A stretch of DNA of 64,000 nt from Methylobacterium goesingense (GTDB taxonomy: Bacteria; Pseudomonadota; Alphaproteobacteria; Rhizobiales; Beijerinckiaceae), in the NCBI RefSeq assembly GCF_022179225.1, contig NZ_BPQL01000019.1:1-64000 (forward strand), read 5' to 3'. Position numbers and translations under genes: made by a program. Shown one piece after another: positions 15,336-22,224 of the stretch. Numbering within the stretch: the stretch's first letter is position 1; the number at the start of each line of letters is the position of its first letter. Below the pieces are notes generated by a model, which worked only from the letters and a program-made list of their open reading frames with translations, was not told where the DNA came from and did not search any database.

Positions 15336-15683
15336 TTACTTTATCGAATTGAGGCCTATTGAAATTAGTTCGACCGCCATATCGACACCACGAGTAGCGC
15401 TGTCACGATTCCAGCCATTAATCACACAGGCCTGACGGAAACTTGGCTCGCGGCCGACCTGGGCGTTGAGCCAAGCCTTGAGCTGCGCCTTCATGCGCCA
15501 GTCTGCGACGTACATCTCGGGCCAGCGCTGCACCCGCACGTCACCCGGCTTCGGACCGGCTTGTGCGTCGGCATCAGTGTGCCCTGCCCAAGCGGCGAGG
15601 AGCCAGAGCCGGACGCGCGCGGGCGGATATGGATTCGGCGGGTCAGGGCCTTCGATACGACGCAACGGGTTTTCAGCCAGCAC
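15336..15683 (-). CDS. 115-aa phage protein, unknown function
   Basis: Contains RVQRWPEMYVADWRMKAQLK and WLNAQVGREPSFRQACVINGW: many Trp and charged residues, compact and probably folded. The 3' end (VELISIGLNSIK) shares the AT-rich composition of the adjacent insertion, so its original C terminus may have been altered. It follows the gene at 15693-15929 in the same direction. No domain recognised. Confidence 0.5.
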   Translation of the reverse strand: MLAENPLRRIEGPDPPNPYPPARVRLWLLAAWAGHTDADAQAGPKPGDVRVQRWPEMYVADWRMKAQLKAWLNAQVGREPSFRQACVINGWNRDSATRGVDMAVELISIGLNSIK

Positions 15684-15692
15684 AGGTCTCTT

Positions 15693-15929
15693 TCAGAGAA
15701 GCGAGGCCTCGACCTCGGCGCGGTGTTCAAGGCAGGCGAAGACCGCGAGCTCGGGCGCGGTCCGGAAGTTGTTGAAGCCGAACGGGCCGGGCTGGCCGCA
15801 GACCTCGCAAGGGCTCGGGGGCGTGACTCCGGCCTGGAGCTGCCGGAGCTTTGCTGCCGAGGCCTGCTCGCGCCGGTCAATCAGGTGCGGCATGGCCTCA
15901 AGCTTGGGCCGGGCGTGGCCGAGGCTCAC
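15693..15929 (-). CDS. 78-aa protein with possible zinc site
   Basis: Has CEVCGQPGPFGFNNF followed by VFACLEHRAEVE: two Cys-rich pairs (C-x2-C and C-x2-H) that could hold a zinc ion. The N-terminal half is helical and basic. Start overlaps the stop of the gene at 15926-16651 (ATGA). Small zinc proteins of this sort are common in phage replication regions; role unknown. Confidence 0.5.
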   Translation of the reverse strand: MSLGHARPKLEAMPHLIDRREQASAAKLRQLQAGVTPPSPCEVCGQPGPFGFNNFRTAPELAVFACLEHRAEVEASLL

Positions 15930-16651
15930 GCCAACACCCGCTTGCGGTCGAGGTTCGCCATCAGGTGCGAGACGTCGAGACCCTTCAGCGGGGCGACGAT
16001 GTCCGACCCGGTGCGCGGCCCTTCCTCGGGCTCGGCCAGGACCGGGCGCGCGTCGGCCTGGGGCATCCGGCGGGTGAGGTACTCCGCGGCCGCCTGCCGG
16101 GCTTTCTCGACCTCGGCGCGCTGCTCGGCCGTCGGCGGGTCGTAGACCTCGGCGGCGAGGATGCGGCGGACGTGGACCAGCTTCTTGCGCAGGCTGGTGA
16201 GGCCGGCCTTCACCTCCGCCGCGAACTCGGCCGGCTTGGGGCGGAAGGAGACGCTCACGGGCAGGATCGTGCTGGCGCTGTCGAACCGCTCGACTGCGGC
16301 CTGGATCGCGCCGAGCGGCTGGCCCAGGACCGCGTTCACGAAGCGCTCGTTCCGGGTCTCGGTGCTCACCGCATCCGATTCCCGAGCTGTGTCGTACGGG
16401 ATCAGGAACTGCGAGATCACCGCCTCGATCAGCAGCTTGTCGTGGCAGGGCTCAAGCCGCGCCTCGAGGTGCGCGCAGGCGGCGGAGAGCTGTCGACGCT
16501 CGACTGTCGTAGCCGCCAGCGCGCGCGGCACGCAGTAGCGGTTCGGTTGGCCTTCCACCTCCGCCAGCCGCCCATGCAACACCGTGATCGTCTCCTCGAG
16601 CTGCGCCGGGCTGATCGTCGCCACGGCCCTGGTCTGATTCACGGTTCCCAT
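15926..16651 (-). CDS. Phage protein next to the initiator, unknown function
   Basis: 241 aa. Begins MGTVNQTRAVATISPAQLEE, then a helical region (AACAHLEARLEPCHDKLLIE), ending LKGLDVSHLMANLDRKRVLA. Its first 200 bp overlap the 3' end of the initiator frame, and here this frame has the more protein-like composition. Likely co-translated with the initiator and involved in replication; no known domain seen. Confidence 0.55.
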   Translation of the reverse strand: MGTVNQTRAVATISPAQLEETITVLHGRLAEVEGQPNRYCVPRALAATTVERRQLSAACAHLEARLEPCHDKLLIEAVISQFLIPYDTARESDAVSTETRNERFVNAVLGQPLGAIQAAVERFDSASTILPVSVSFRPKPAEFAAEVKAGLTSLRKKLVHVRRILAAEVYDPPTAEQRAEVEKARQAAAEYLTRRMPQADARPVLAEPEEGPRTGSDIVAPLKGLDVSHLMANLDRKRVLA

Positions 16652-17423
16652 GTTCGCGCTCCTGGAGCAGGCGTTGGATTTCGAGGCTGCGGGCGACGTT
16701 GCCGGTGGGCTGGCGGGGAGGAGAGGCGCCGCCAGATCGGACCAGGCGCGGCGTCACGGGGGCGGGGCGATCCTCGAACCGGCGATCGGCGAGGAAGCGG
16801 TCGGGCCCCATCCAGTTTCGGTCGGGCGGCTTGCTGGCGACGTAGCGGGCGACGCCGTCGAGGATGGCCTCGAACGGGACGTCACCGTCACGATGCAGCC
16901 GGTCCAGCTCGGCGAAGGCGACCCGGCCCTTGACCCAATGCGGGTAGGCCTCCTGGAACTGCTCCCGAAAATCGACCGGCCACGCGCAGGTCGAGTCGAG
17001 AGAGTTTTGTGATTCCTGTTGGGTAGGTTTTTGTTCAAACGTAGTGAGGGGGGACTCTGTGACCGGGGCCCCCGGACTCTCTGTCCGGGTCCCCTCGGGT
17101 CGTGAGTCCTCCCCCCCGGACTCTCTGTCCCTACCCCCGGACTCTCTGTCCGGGGCGTAGAGAACTAAGCGGATCATGTCCGAGGCGCGCGAGCCGTCAT
17201 CCCGGATTCGGTCCTCACGGACGAGGAAGCCCTTGTCTTCGAGGGCCTGGAGTGAGCGCCGGATCGTGCGAACGTCGCATTCCAGGTCGGTGGCGAGCGT
17301 GCCCTGCGAGACCCAGGTGCAGCCGTCGTCATGGGCCCGGCTGGCAAGCGCCAGGAGGACAGCCTTCAGGGTCAGGTTGCCGGCGGTCTGAGCGTGAGCC
17401 CAGCGGAGCGCGATGCCGCTCAT
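16452..17423 (-). CDS. Phage replication initiator, winged-helix N terminus
   Basis: 323 codons. Residues 1-95 (SGIALRWAHAQTAGNLTLKA, ASRAHDDGCTWVSQGTLATD, RTIRRSLQALEDKGFLVRED) match the HTH_36-type winged helix of replication initiators, here including the W-x3-V-x5-L-A core. A repeat-rich linker at about 92-125 is encoded by the direct repeats at 17069-17151. A second folded part spans about 145-215 (FREQFQEAYPHWVKGRVAFA). The last 60-70 residues overlap the next gene in another frame and look like shadow sequence, so the functional end may be near residue 255. Arrangement recalls lambda O, with the origin inside the gene. Confidence 0.7.
   Translation of the reverse strand: MSGIALRWAHAQTAGNLTLKAVLLALASRAHDDGCTWVSQGTLATDLECDVRTIRRSLQALEDKGFLVREDRIRDDGSRASDMIRLVLYAPDRESGGRDRESGGEDSRPEGTRTESPGAPVTESPLTTFEQKPTQQESQNSLDSTCAWPVDFREQFQEAYPHWVKGRVAFAELDRLHRDGDVPFEAILDGVARYVASKPPDRNWMGPDRFLADRRFEDRPAPVTPRLVRSGGASPPRQPTGNVARSLEIQRLLQEREHGNRESDQGRGDDQPGAARGDDHGVAWAAGGGGRPTEPLLRAARAGGYDSRASTALRRLRAPRGAA
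17069..17151. repeat. Three perfect 18-bp direct repeats inside the initiator gene (iteron-like)
   Basis: CCCCCGGACTCTCTGTCC occurs exactly at 17069-17086, 17113-17130 and 17134-17151, with a degenerate copy near 17047-17063. Starts are 44 and 21 bp apart, the second being two helical turns. Each repeat contains a GGAC/GTCC dyad. Position in the linker of an initiator gene is that of the lambda origin, so this is a candidate replication origin. Confidence 0.7.
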
Positions 17424-17427
17424 GGCC

Positions 17428-18282
17428 CTACTCCGCCGCCTGGAGGACGGGCGCGGGCGCCGGCTGGTACAGGTTCACGAAGTCGGGCCGGGGCGTGCGC
17501 TGGAAGCCCTCGCCGTAGGGCGGGAAGCTGCAGGCGCGGACGAGGTCGTAGAAGGCGTCCGGCTTCTCGGAGTTGGCACCGACCGGCCAGTCGTGGTCGG
17601 TGCGGGTCGAGCGGGCCGCCGACCGGGTGCGCAGCGTGCCGCGCGTGGCGAAAATCACGTGCTCGGTGCTGTTCCGGAAGTACCGGCCGAAGCCGATGTC
17701 CGGCTTGGTCCAGGTCAGCACCGTCTTGTGCTCGAAGCCCCAGGCCGCGAGCAGCTGCGGGAACAGCGACAGGGTGTTGTTCGTGACCCAGAGGTAGAGG
17801 TGCGCGTCGTCCTCGGCCCAATCGTGGACCGGCATGGCGAGGATGTCCGCGAAAGGCATCAGGGCGTAGTCGTGCCCGGCCGCGTCCGAGATGTTGTCCT
17901 CGGCCCACGGCGGGTCGAACACCAGGGTGCGGAACCGGCCCTGCACCGGGACGAGGCTGAGCACGCGCTCCTCATCCCGGGCGCGCAGCAGCTTGGTGTG
18001 CGGGCCGTTCACCTTGCCGGTGCGGTCCATCTCCTCGAGGAGGGGCCCAAACCGCACGGGGTCGGCCTCGGCGGCGCGGCAGACGTCCGCGATCTTCTCG
18101 ACCTGGCGCCCTGAGATGCCGAACTTGGCGCCGACCCGATCCAGCACGCGCGCAGGCTGCGAAAGTTTCGCACCCTTCCGGCCATGGGCCATCCGGTCGC
18201 GAGCCTCGGACCGCTCGCGGTCCAGGAGGGCGAGCGCCATGGCGTGCAGCTCGCTCGGGCGGAACGTGACGGGGGCCTTCAT
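17428..18282 (-). CDS. MT-A70 family DNA adenine methyltransferase
   Basis: 284 aa from the ATG at 18282. Residues 20-110 form a helical domain with a HTH-like stretch (ARVLDRVGAKFGISGRQVEK). Catalytic motif D-P-P-W at 123-126 (LVFDPPWAED), then HLYLWVTNNTLSLFPQLLAA and WTKPDIGFGRYFRNSTEHVI, which are conserved in MT-A70 N6-adenine methylases. It probably modifies phage DNA against host restriction or marks it for replication or packaging; no partner endonuclease is nearby. It overlaps rusA by 4 bp. Confidence 0.85.
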   Translation of the reverse strand: MKAPVTFRPSELHAMALALLDRERSEARDRMAHGRKGAKLSQPARVLDRVGAKFGISGRQVEKIADVCRAAEADPVRFGPLLEEMDRTGKVNGPHTKLLRARDEERVLSLVPVQGRFRTLVFDPPWAEDNISDAAGHDYALMPFADILAMPVHDWAEDDAHLYLWVTNNTLSLFPQLLAAWGFEHKTVLTWTKPDIGFGRYFRNSTEHVIFATRGTLRTRSAARSTRTDHDWPVGANSEKPDAFYDLVRACSFPPYGEGFQRTPRPDFVNLYQPAPAPVLQAAE

Positions 18283-18740
18283 GACGCGAGGTCCTGCGTC
18301 AGCGGCGCGGCCGGCTCGATGCGGAACACCAGGGCAGGGGTCTCCGCGTAGGCCTTGCGGACGAACCCCTCGACTACGGACGCGTCGTCGCCCCAGACGA
18401 TGCCGTTGAAGGCGTCCGAGCACTTCGCGATGTTGTCCCAGTCGGGCTTCACCTCGGGCCGGATCAACCCCGCGAGCGCCTCGGCGCGCTTCTTATTCGA
18501 GAAGCTCTTCGGGATCGGCATGTAGGCGTAGACCGCCACGGACAGCGGGCCGGTGAGCGGCGCAACGCCCAGCATTTCGGCCGTGGCCACCGCGCGCAGG
18601 TTGGCCTCGTATTCCCGTGTCGCGGCGTCGGAGTACTGCTGCGTCCGCGGCGCACGGCCGGGGACGTTCACGACACGCGAGCGGTGCCGGCCCTTCCCAC
18701 GCGGGGGGCCGGGAAGGCGGATGATGATCGGATCTGGCAC
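18279..18740 (-). CDS. rusA: RusA-like Holliday junction resolvase
   Basis: 153 aa. The family core is plain: IRPEVKPDWDNIAKCSDAFN followed by GIVWGDDASVVEG, giving metal-binding Asp residues at 100, 102 and 118/119. The N terminus IIIRLPGPPRGKGRHR matches the first strand and basic loop of RusA. It cuts four-way junctions formed in phage replication or recombination and acts as a dimer in the family. Start overlaps nothing upstream; its stop overlaps the methylase ATG. Confidence 0.88.
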   Translation of the reverse strand: MPDPIIIRLPGPPRGKGRHRSRVVNVPGRAPRTQQYSDAATREYEANLRAVATAEMLGVAPLTGPLSVAVYAYMPIPKSFSNKKRAEALAGLIRPEVKPDWDNIAKCSDAFNGIVWGDDASVVEGFVRKAYAETPALVFRIEPAAPLTQDLAS

Positions 18741-18755
18741 CGCTCGCGCTCCGGC

Positions 18756-19388
18756 TCAGGCTTCGACAGAGGTGCGGGTCGTGTCGGCCGGCATCTCGGG
18801 CGGGGGCGGGGCATCGCCGCCGGCGGCGGCGCGACGGCGCCGACGTGGCTTGGTGCCGGAAGCTTCGGCCTCGTAGCTCACGCCCTCATCGGTCTCGGCA
18901 CCTTCGTCCTGGTCGTCGCCTTCGGTACGCAGCTCGTTCAATTCGAGCTCCGTCTCCTGGATCACGCCGTCGTGGTCGTGAATCGGGAGGTCCGGCTGAT
19001 CCTTGTCGGCCTTGGCCTCGGCGCGTTGGCCGAAGTAGGAGGCGGCATCGGCGAACACGAGGATGGCCGAGCCGCCACCGTGCTCGGCGAGCTTGGTGAT
19101 GTCCTCGACCGAGCCCGAGGCGGCCACCTTGAGCTTAATGCCGTCCTTCACGGTCCACTCGCCGGTGGTGACCAGCATGTGGACGAAGCCGGTGTGGGCG
19201 ACGATGTCGACCGAACCCCGGACCACATCGCGCGAGAGCTTCTCGACGTTGCCGATGATCCGCTTCTGCTGATGTTCGCTAAGCTTGGTCCAGGGCTCGT
19301 CCATCCCTCGCAGGATGTCGAGGTACTGGTCTCGGATGTCGCCGGACAGCGTCTCGGCTTGCATCTCGACAGTATTTGTGGCTTCCAT
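18756..19388 (-). CDS. Phage protein with acidic/basic tail, unknown function
   Basis: 210 aa from the ATG at 19388, which has GGAG seven bases upstream; a longer frame to 19514 is ignored. A folded N-terminal part (MEATNTVEMQAETLSGDIRD, then LSEHQQKRIIGNVEKLSRDV, VHMLVTTGEWTVKDGIKLKV) is followed by an acidic linker (about 130-175) and a short run KPRRRRRAAAG. It lies between the sponge gene and rusA. The layout is compatible with a nucleic-acid accessory protein. No family recognised. Confidence 0.55.
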   Translation of the reverse strand: MEATNTVEMQAETLSGDIRDQYLDILRGMDEPWTKLSEHQQKRIIGNVEKLSRDVVRGSVDIVAHTGFVHMLVTTGEWTVKDGIKLKVAASGSVEDITKLAEHGGGSAILVFADAASYFGQRAEAKADKDQPDLPIHDHDGVIQETELELNELRTEGDDQDEGAETDEGVSYEAEASGTKPRRRRRAAAGGDAPPPPEMPADTTRTSVEA

Positions 19389-19426
19389 TTCACTCTCCAC
19401 AGCACGGGCTACACGCCCGATTGCGA

Positions 19427-19466
19427 ACCGCCCGGACCCCGCTTGCCGCGTAGGGTTCCGGGCGGT
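19427..19466. other. Long intergenic hairpin
   Basis: ACCGCCCGGACCCC faces GGGTTCCGGGCGGT with one bulge and an 11-12 base loop. On the plus strand GTTGTTT follows it, but no plus-strand gene ends here. It lies in the 91-bp gap between two minus-strand genes and may limit or stabilise their transcript. Confidence 0.4.
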
Positions 19467-19479
19467 GTTGTTTCGGGGG

Positions 19480-19887
19480 TCAGGGGTGCGGGCGGCCGTT
19501 CGGGAGCGGCTCATCGCGGCGCGGGACGCGGGGCTCGCCGCGCGAGCGCAGGTCCTGGGGCGCGGTGTCGGTCACGGTCTCGGCCGCGAGCGCCGGTACA
19601 TCGCCGGGTAGCGAGACACGCCCCGGCTGGAAGACAGCGCGGTTCACGGCCATGAAGCCGGTTTCGATGTGCGTGCGGCCGATCGCGAGCCAGCGCTTGT
19701 CGACCTCGGGGCGCCCGGCGAGGCCGTCGAGGATGCGCAGGATCTGCTCCTCGGCTTCCTTGTTCGCGTTCACCGTCTCGACCTTGTCGGCCGTCTGCGG
19801 CCGGTAGCCGGAGACCGGCAACCCGAGGTGCGTGTCGCCGCCCGGGCCGTTGAGGAATCCCTTCGCCTGTTCCGTGCCGTCGACCAT
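19480..19887 (-). CDS. Acb2/Tad1-like cyclic-nucleotide sponge (anti-CBASS candidate)
   Basis: 135 aa from the ATG at 19887, with AGGAGAAG upstream. Residues about 24-91 match the helical-hairpin family: VSGYRPQTADKVETVNANKE, then DKRWLAIGRTHIETGFMAVN and RAVFQPGRV. The pattern D-x-RWLAIGRT-x4-GFMA-x-NRA is the hallmark I associate with Acb2 proteins, small hexamers that bind cyclic di- and trinucleotides and so block CBASS (and, for Tad1-like folds, Thoeris) signalling. The C-terminal 40 residues are Arg/Pro-rich and probably disordered. Family by pattern recognition; activity is inference. Confidence 0.75.
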   Translation of the reverse strand: MVDGTEQAKGFLNGPGGDTHLGLPVSGYRPQTADKVETVNANKEAEEQILRILDGLAGRPEVDKRWLAIGRTHIETGFMAVNRAVFQPGRVSLPGDVPALAAETVTDTAPQDLRSRGEPRVPRRDEPLPNGRPHP

Positions 19888-19889
19888 GG

Positions 19890-20327
19890 TCACTTCTCCT
19901 GCTGGGACGCCCGCCACAGCGGCAGGTCGCAAGGGGGGATCACCGGCTTCGCCAGGGATGCAGCCGACGCCAGAGGCGGTCCCACCACGCGCGGATGCGC
20001 GCCTTCAGCCGTGCGAAGAGCAGCCGAAGCCGCAGCAACAGCAGGGTCCGAAGGGCCAGCGATGCGGGCGGTGGTCTCGACTTCATGGGCGAGCTTCCTC
20101 AGCTGTCGCTCGACTTCGCGGGCGTGGGCGGCTTCCAGGGCCGAAAGGACGTTGGAGGCGACGGCTTTGGGCGGCCGGTAGCGGAGGGCCCAGAGCTTGG
20201 AGAAGGGCAGGGCCGCACGGTGCGCGACCCGCCGCATGGCGTTGGCCGTGTCGCCCGGGCCGCGGGATTCCCAGCGGAGCAGGTCGTCGGCAAAAAGCTG
20301 AGCGCGTGAGATATCAGCGTCAGGCAT
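19890..20327 (-). CDS. Phage protein, unknown function
   Basis: 145 aa from the ATG at 20327. Starts MPDADISRAQLFADDLLRWE, followed by helical stretches (NAMRRVAHRAALPFSKLWAL, SALEAAHAREVERQLRKLAH). It ends PPCDLPLWRASQQEK, and its last codons carry the ribosome site of the sponge gene. Rich in Ala and Arg, probably all-helical. No domain recognised. Confidence 0.5.
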   Translation of the reverse strand: MPDADISRAQLFADDLLRWESRGPGDTANAMRRVAHRAALPFSKLWALRYRPPKAVASNVLSALEAAHAREVERQLRKLAHEVETTARIAGPSDPAVAAASAALRTAEGAHPRVVGPPLASAASLAKPVIPPCDLPLWRASQQEK

Positions 20328-20676
20328 TTGCTTTTTCCGCAAAGACCTTTTGCACATGCGCAAATCCATCCGTGTTTATTGAGGGGCACGGACAGGACGG
20401 GCAGATATGCTTGAGGAGGTTGAACGGGGTACGCAGTACAGACGCGTGATCGGCAGCTTGGCGGCGACGACGAGCACGCGAATTGAAGGATGCGCGGGCC
20501 GGCTCCCAGGGATGGTTGAGCCGGCCCACGCACTCACGCACCGGAGCCGCGCAGGCTCGACGGGCGTGATCTCGGAATTTGGCGCCGGGCCCGCGTGTCG
20601 AAACGAGGGGGCTCGTAACGGGCCCGGCGATCGGCCGCTTCAGCTCGGCACGATGGGAGGAGGGCGCGGCGCTCAT
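20320..20676 (-). CDS. 118-aa basic protein with a Cys cluster
   Basis: ATG overlaps the stop of the 50-aa gene upstream (ATGA), and its stop overlaps the next ATG by eight bases. Arg-rich N-terminal two thirds, then LLKHICPSCPCPSINTDGFA with a C-x2-C-x-C cluster that could bind metal. The overlap chain supports it. Function unknown, and the Arg-rich part could partly reflect high GC. Confidence 0.4.
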   Translation of the reverse strand: MSAAPSSHRAELKRPIAGPVTSPLVSTRGPGAKFRDHARRACAAPVRECVGRLNHPWEPARASFNSRARRRRQAADHASVLRTPFNLLKHICPSCPCPSINTDGFAHVQKVFAEKANA

Positions 20677-20825
20677 AGCGACCACGCCCAGATGCAGAAG
20701 GCCACGAGGCCGATGGCGCAGTCGGCCAAGCCGAAGGCGAGCGCCCGGCCGGAGCCGGTAGCGAACGCCCCGGCGAAACCGATCACAGCGAGACCAGCGA
20801 AGATGAGCGAAACCAGCCAGCCCAT
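20673..20825 (-). CDS. 50-aa two-helix membrane peptide
   Basis: Sequence MGWLVSLIFAGLAVIGFAGA then a short Gly/Ser turn and ADCAIGLVAFCIWAWSL: two hydrophobic helices. Its stop overlaps the next ATG and it begins 1 bp after the upstream stop. Small membrane proteins in this position are often host-takeover or exclusion factors, but nothing specific can be claimed. Confidence 0.5.
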   Translation of the reverse strand: MGWLVSLIFAGLAVIGFAGAFATGSGRALAFGLADCAIGLVAFCIWAWSL

Positions 20826-20826
20826 G

Positions 20827-21201
20827 TCAGGCGGCCCTCGCGGGAGCGCGCCACCAGAGGAGGCGGCAGACCCGCTCCCGCAGCGTCAGCGGCGCGGCCG
20901 GATCCTGATCGTCGCGAACGACAACCGGCGCGGAGGCCGGCGCCCAGTAGACGTCATCGCCGGTCTCGAGGGCGACCAGGACCTCGACCAGACGAGGATC
21001 GCGGACGCACCGCCCCAGGAACGACGAGGCGACCTTCAGACCGATGGCCCGGTCGCGCATCTCCTTCGAGACATCGTGCATCCCGCGCCCAGCGTCGGGG
21101 CAGCGGTGCAGGAAAACGTCGGCGTCGTCGGCCGCCTTCGTCAGCACGTCCGCAGACTCGCGACAGGCCTTCGCCGCATGGGCAAGCGCTTCGGCGTTCA
21201 T
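20827..21201 (-). CDS. Phage protein, unknown function
   Basis: 124 aa from the ATG at 21201 (overlaps the upstream stop, ATGA). Starts MNAEALAHAAKACRESADVL and carries RCVRDPRLVEVLVALETGDD and LRERVCRLLWWRAPARAA. Helical and mixed-charge. The longer frame to 21468 is not used. No known domain. Confidence 0.5.
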   Translation of the reverse strand: MNAEALAHAAKACRESADVLTKAADDADVFLHRCPDAGRGMHDVSKEMRDRAIGLKVASSFLGRCVRDPRLVEVLVALETGDDVYWAPASAPVVVRDDQDPAAPLTLRERVCRLLWWRAPARAA

Positions 21202-21632
21202 GCGGCGACTCCCACGGGCCAGACGCCGTGAAGCGAGATGCGGAAGGAGGCGCCGTGCGCATGCCGGCGCGGCGCGGTCTCGGAGACCTCGATGCGGCCC
21301 ATGATCGAACGGGCGATCGTCAGGCCTGCCCAGGCGCGGAAGGGCCGCGTGTGGGTCAGGTTCTTGGCAAGGACGCTTTCGGCGTGCAGCGGGCCGCCGT
21401 ACGGGTCGTCCCCGAACATGGCGTCGAGCAGGTCCTCCCGGCTGATCGAGCGCCCGACCGAGCAGCACATCGCCACGCAGATGCGGAAGAGCTGCGTCGG
21501 CTTCCGGCCCTTGCCCAGGACGATGCGATCAGCACCGCGTCGGATGCACTGGCCGTCGTAGTCGACGACGAGCGCCTCGGGGTTCCGGAGCGCGATCGCG
21601 GCCGCGCGGCGGGGGGCGAGGATGACGCGCAT
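21198..21632 (-). CDS. Possible winged-helix DNA-binding protein
   Basis: 144 aa. After a strand-rich start (NPEALVVDYDGQCIRRGADR) comes LFRICVAMCCSVGRSISRED and LLDAMFGDDPYGGPLHAESV, followed by a two-strand wing (IARSIMGRIEVSETAP). This order (strands, helix, helix with acidic loop, helix, wing) resembles the OmpR-type C-terminal DNA-binding domain. It would be an early regulator in the minus-strand operon downstream of the Cro-like gene. Tentative. Confidence 0.45.
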   Translation of the reverse strand: MRVILAPRRAAAIALRNPEALVVDYDGQCIRRGADRIVLGKGRKPTQLFRICVAMCCSVGRSISREDLLDAMFGDDPYGGPLHAESVLAKNLTHTRPFRAWAGLTIARSIMGRIEVSETAPRRHAHGASFRISLHGVWPVGVAA

Positions 21633-21911
21633 CTAGATCACCCACCGGGTGCCGGCATGGTGATGCGCAGGGGCGTGGCCGAAATGGTGCTCCCCTTCAC
21701 GCCGAACGGCCGGCGCGTCGCGAAGTCCGTAGACAGTCCTATCGGACGGCACCGTGTGCTCGCGCGAAACCACTGTCCGGCGCTGAAGCTCACAAAGCTG
21801 GCCGAACAGGACATCGTTCGCCGAGCGCAGATCCTTGGTCGCCGCCGCGATCCGCGCGTCGATGCGTCGGTCGAGCCAGCGCGACAGGGGGGCGAGGAGG
21901 CGGCGCATCAC
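21633..21911 (-). CDS. 92-aa phage protein, unknown function
   Basis: Basic amphipathic N terminus (MMRRLLAPLSRWLDRRIDAR), a helical middle and a His-rich tail (GEHHFGHAPAHHHAG) that could bind metal. Overlaps the Cro-like gene by 4 bp and abuts the next gene. No family recognised. Confidence 0.45.
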   Translation of the reverse strand: MMRRLLAPLSRWLDRRIDARIAAATKDLRSANDVLFGQLCELQRRTVVSREHTVPSDRTVYGLRDAPAVRREGEHHFGHAPAHHHAGTRWVI

Positions 21912-22126
21912 GCGGCCTGCTCGGAGGCGGCGGGGGCACAGCCCCTAAGGAGCTCGCCGGCAGTGACCAAGCCATCAGTCCCGTCGACGATTTTACGAAT
22001 GGTCGCGCCTCGCGGATCACGCTCACCACGAAGGATGCGCGTGATGGTCGAGGGCGGCACGTTGATCTTCGCAGCGAAGTTCGCCGGCTTGATCTTGTGC
22101 TCGGAGAGGTAGGCTGCGAGATCCAT
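21908..22126 (-). CDS. Cro-like HTH repressor
   Basis: 72 aa from the ATG at 22126. Residues 8-40 (SEHKIKPANFAAKINVPPST then ITRILRGERDP) form a canonical Cro/XRE helix-turn-helix. First gene of the minus-strand early operon, divergent from the CI-type gene, with operator O1 immediately upstream. The modelled -10 lies so close that transcription may begin at or next to the ATG, giving a leaderless message. By analogy with lambda it should shut off CI synthesis. Confidence 0.78.
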   Translation of the reverse strand: MDLAAYLSEHKIKPANFAAKINVPPSTITRILRGERDPRGATIRKIVDGTDGLVTAGELLRGCAPAASEQAA

Positions 22127-22132
22127 GCCTGA

Positions 22133-22161
22133 GCATTTTGCCATATGGCAAGAAAAGTCAA
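22133..22161 (-). promoter_or_regulatory. Candidate PR promoter of the Cro-like gene
   Basis: On the minus strand, TTGACT (22156-22161), a 17-base spacer and AAATGC (22133-22138). The perfect operator O1 fills the spacer, so bound repressor would block polymerase. The predicted start falls at about 22126, the ATG itself. Confidence 0.6.
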
Positions 22162-22224
22162 GCGTGATTTGCCATTCGGCTCTGGCTGGGCTGCTGGGTG
22201 ACCGCGATCCTTGCCGTATGGCGA
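22138..22224. promoter_or_regulatory. OR-like operator cluster (three sites)
   Basis: O1 TTGCCATATGGCAA at 22138-22151 is a perfect 14-bp palindrome. O2 TTGCCATTCGGCTC at 22169-22182 keeps the left half only. O3 TTGCCGTATGGCGA at 22211-22224 matches 12 of 14 and contains the CI-type start codon, so binding there should repress CI itself. Two further copies lie at 23294-23340. Confidence 0.8.
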
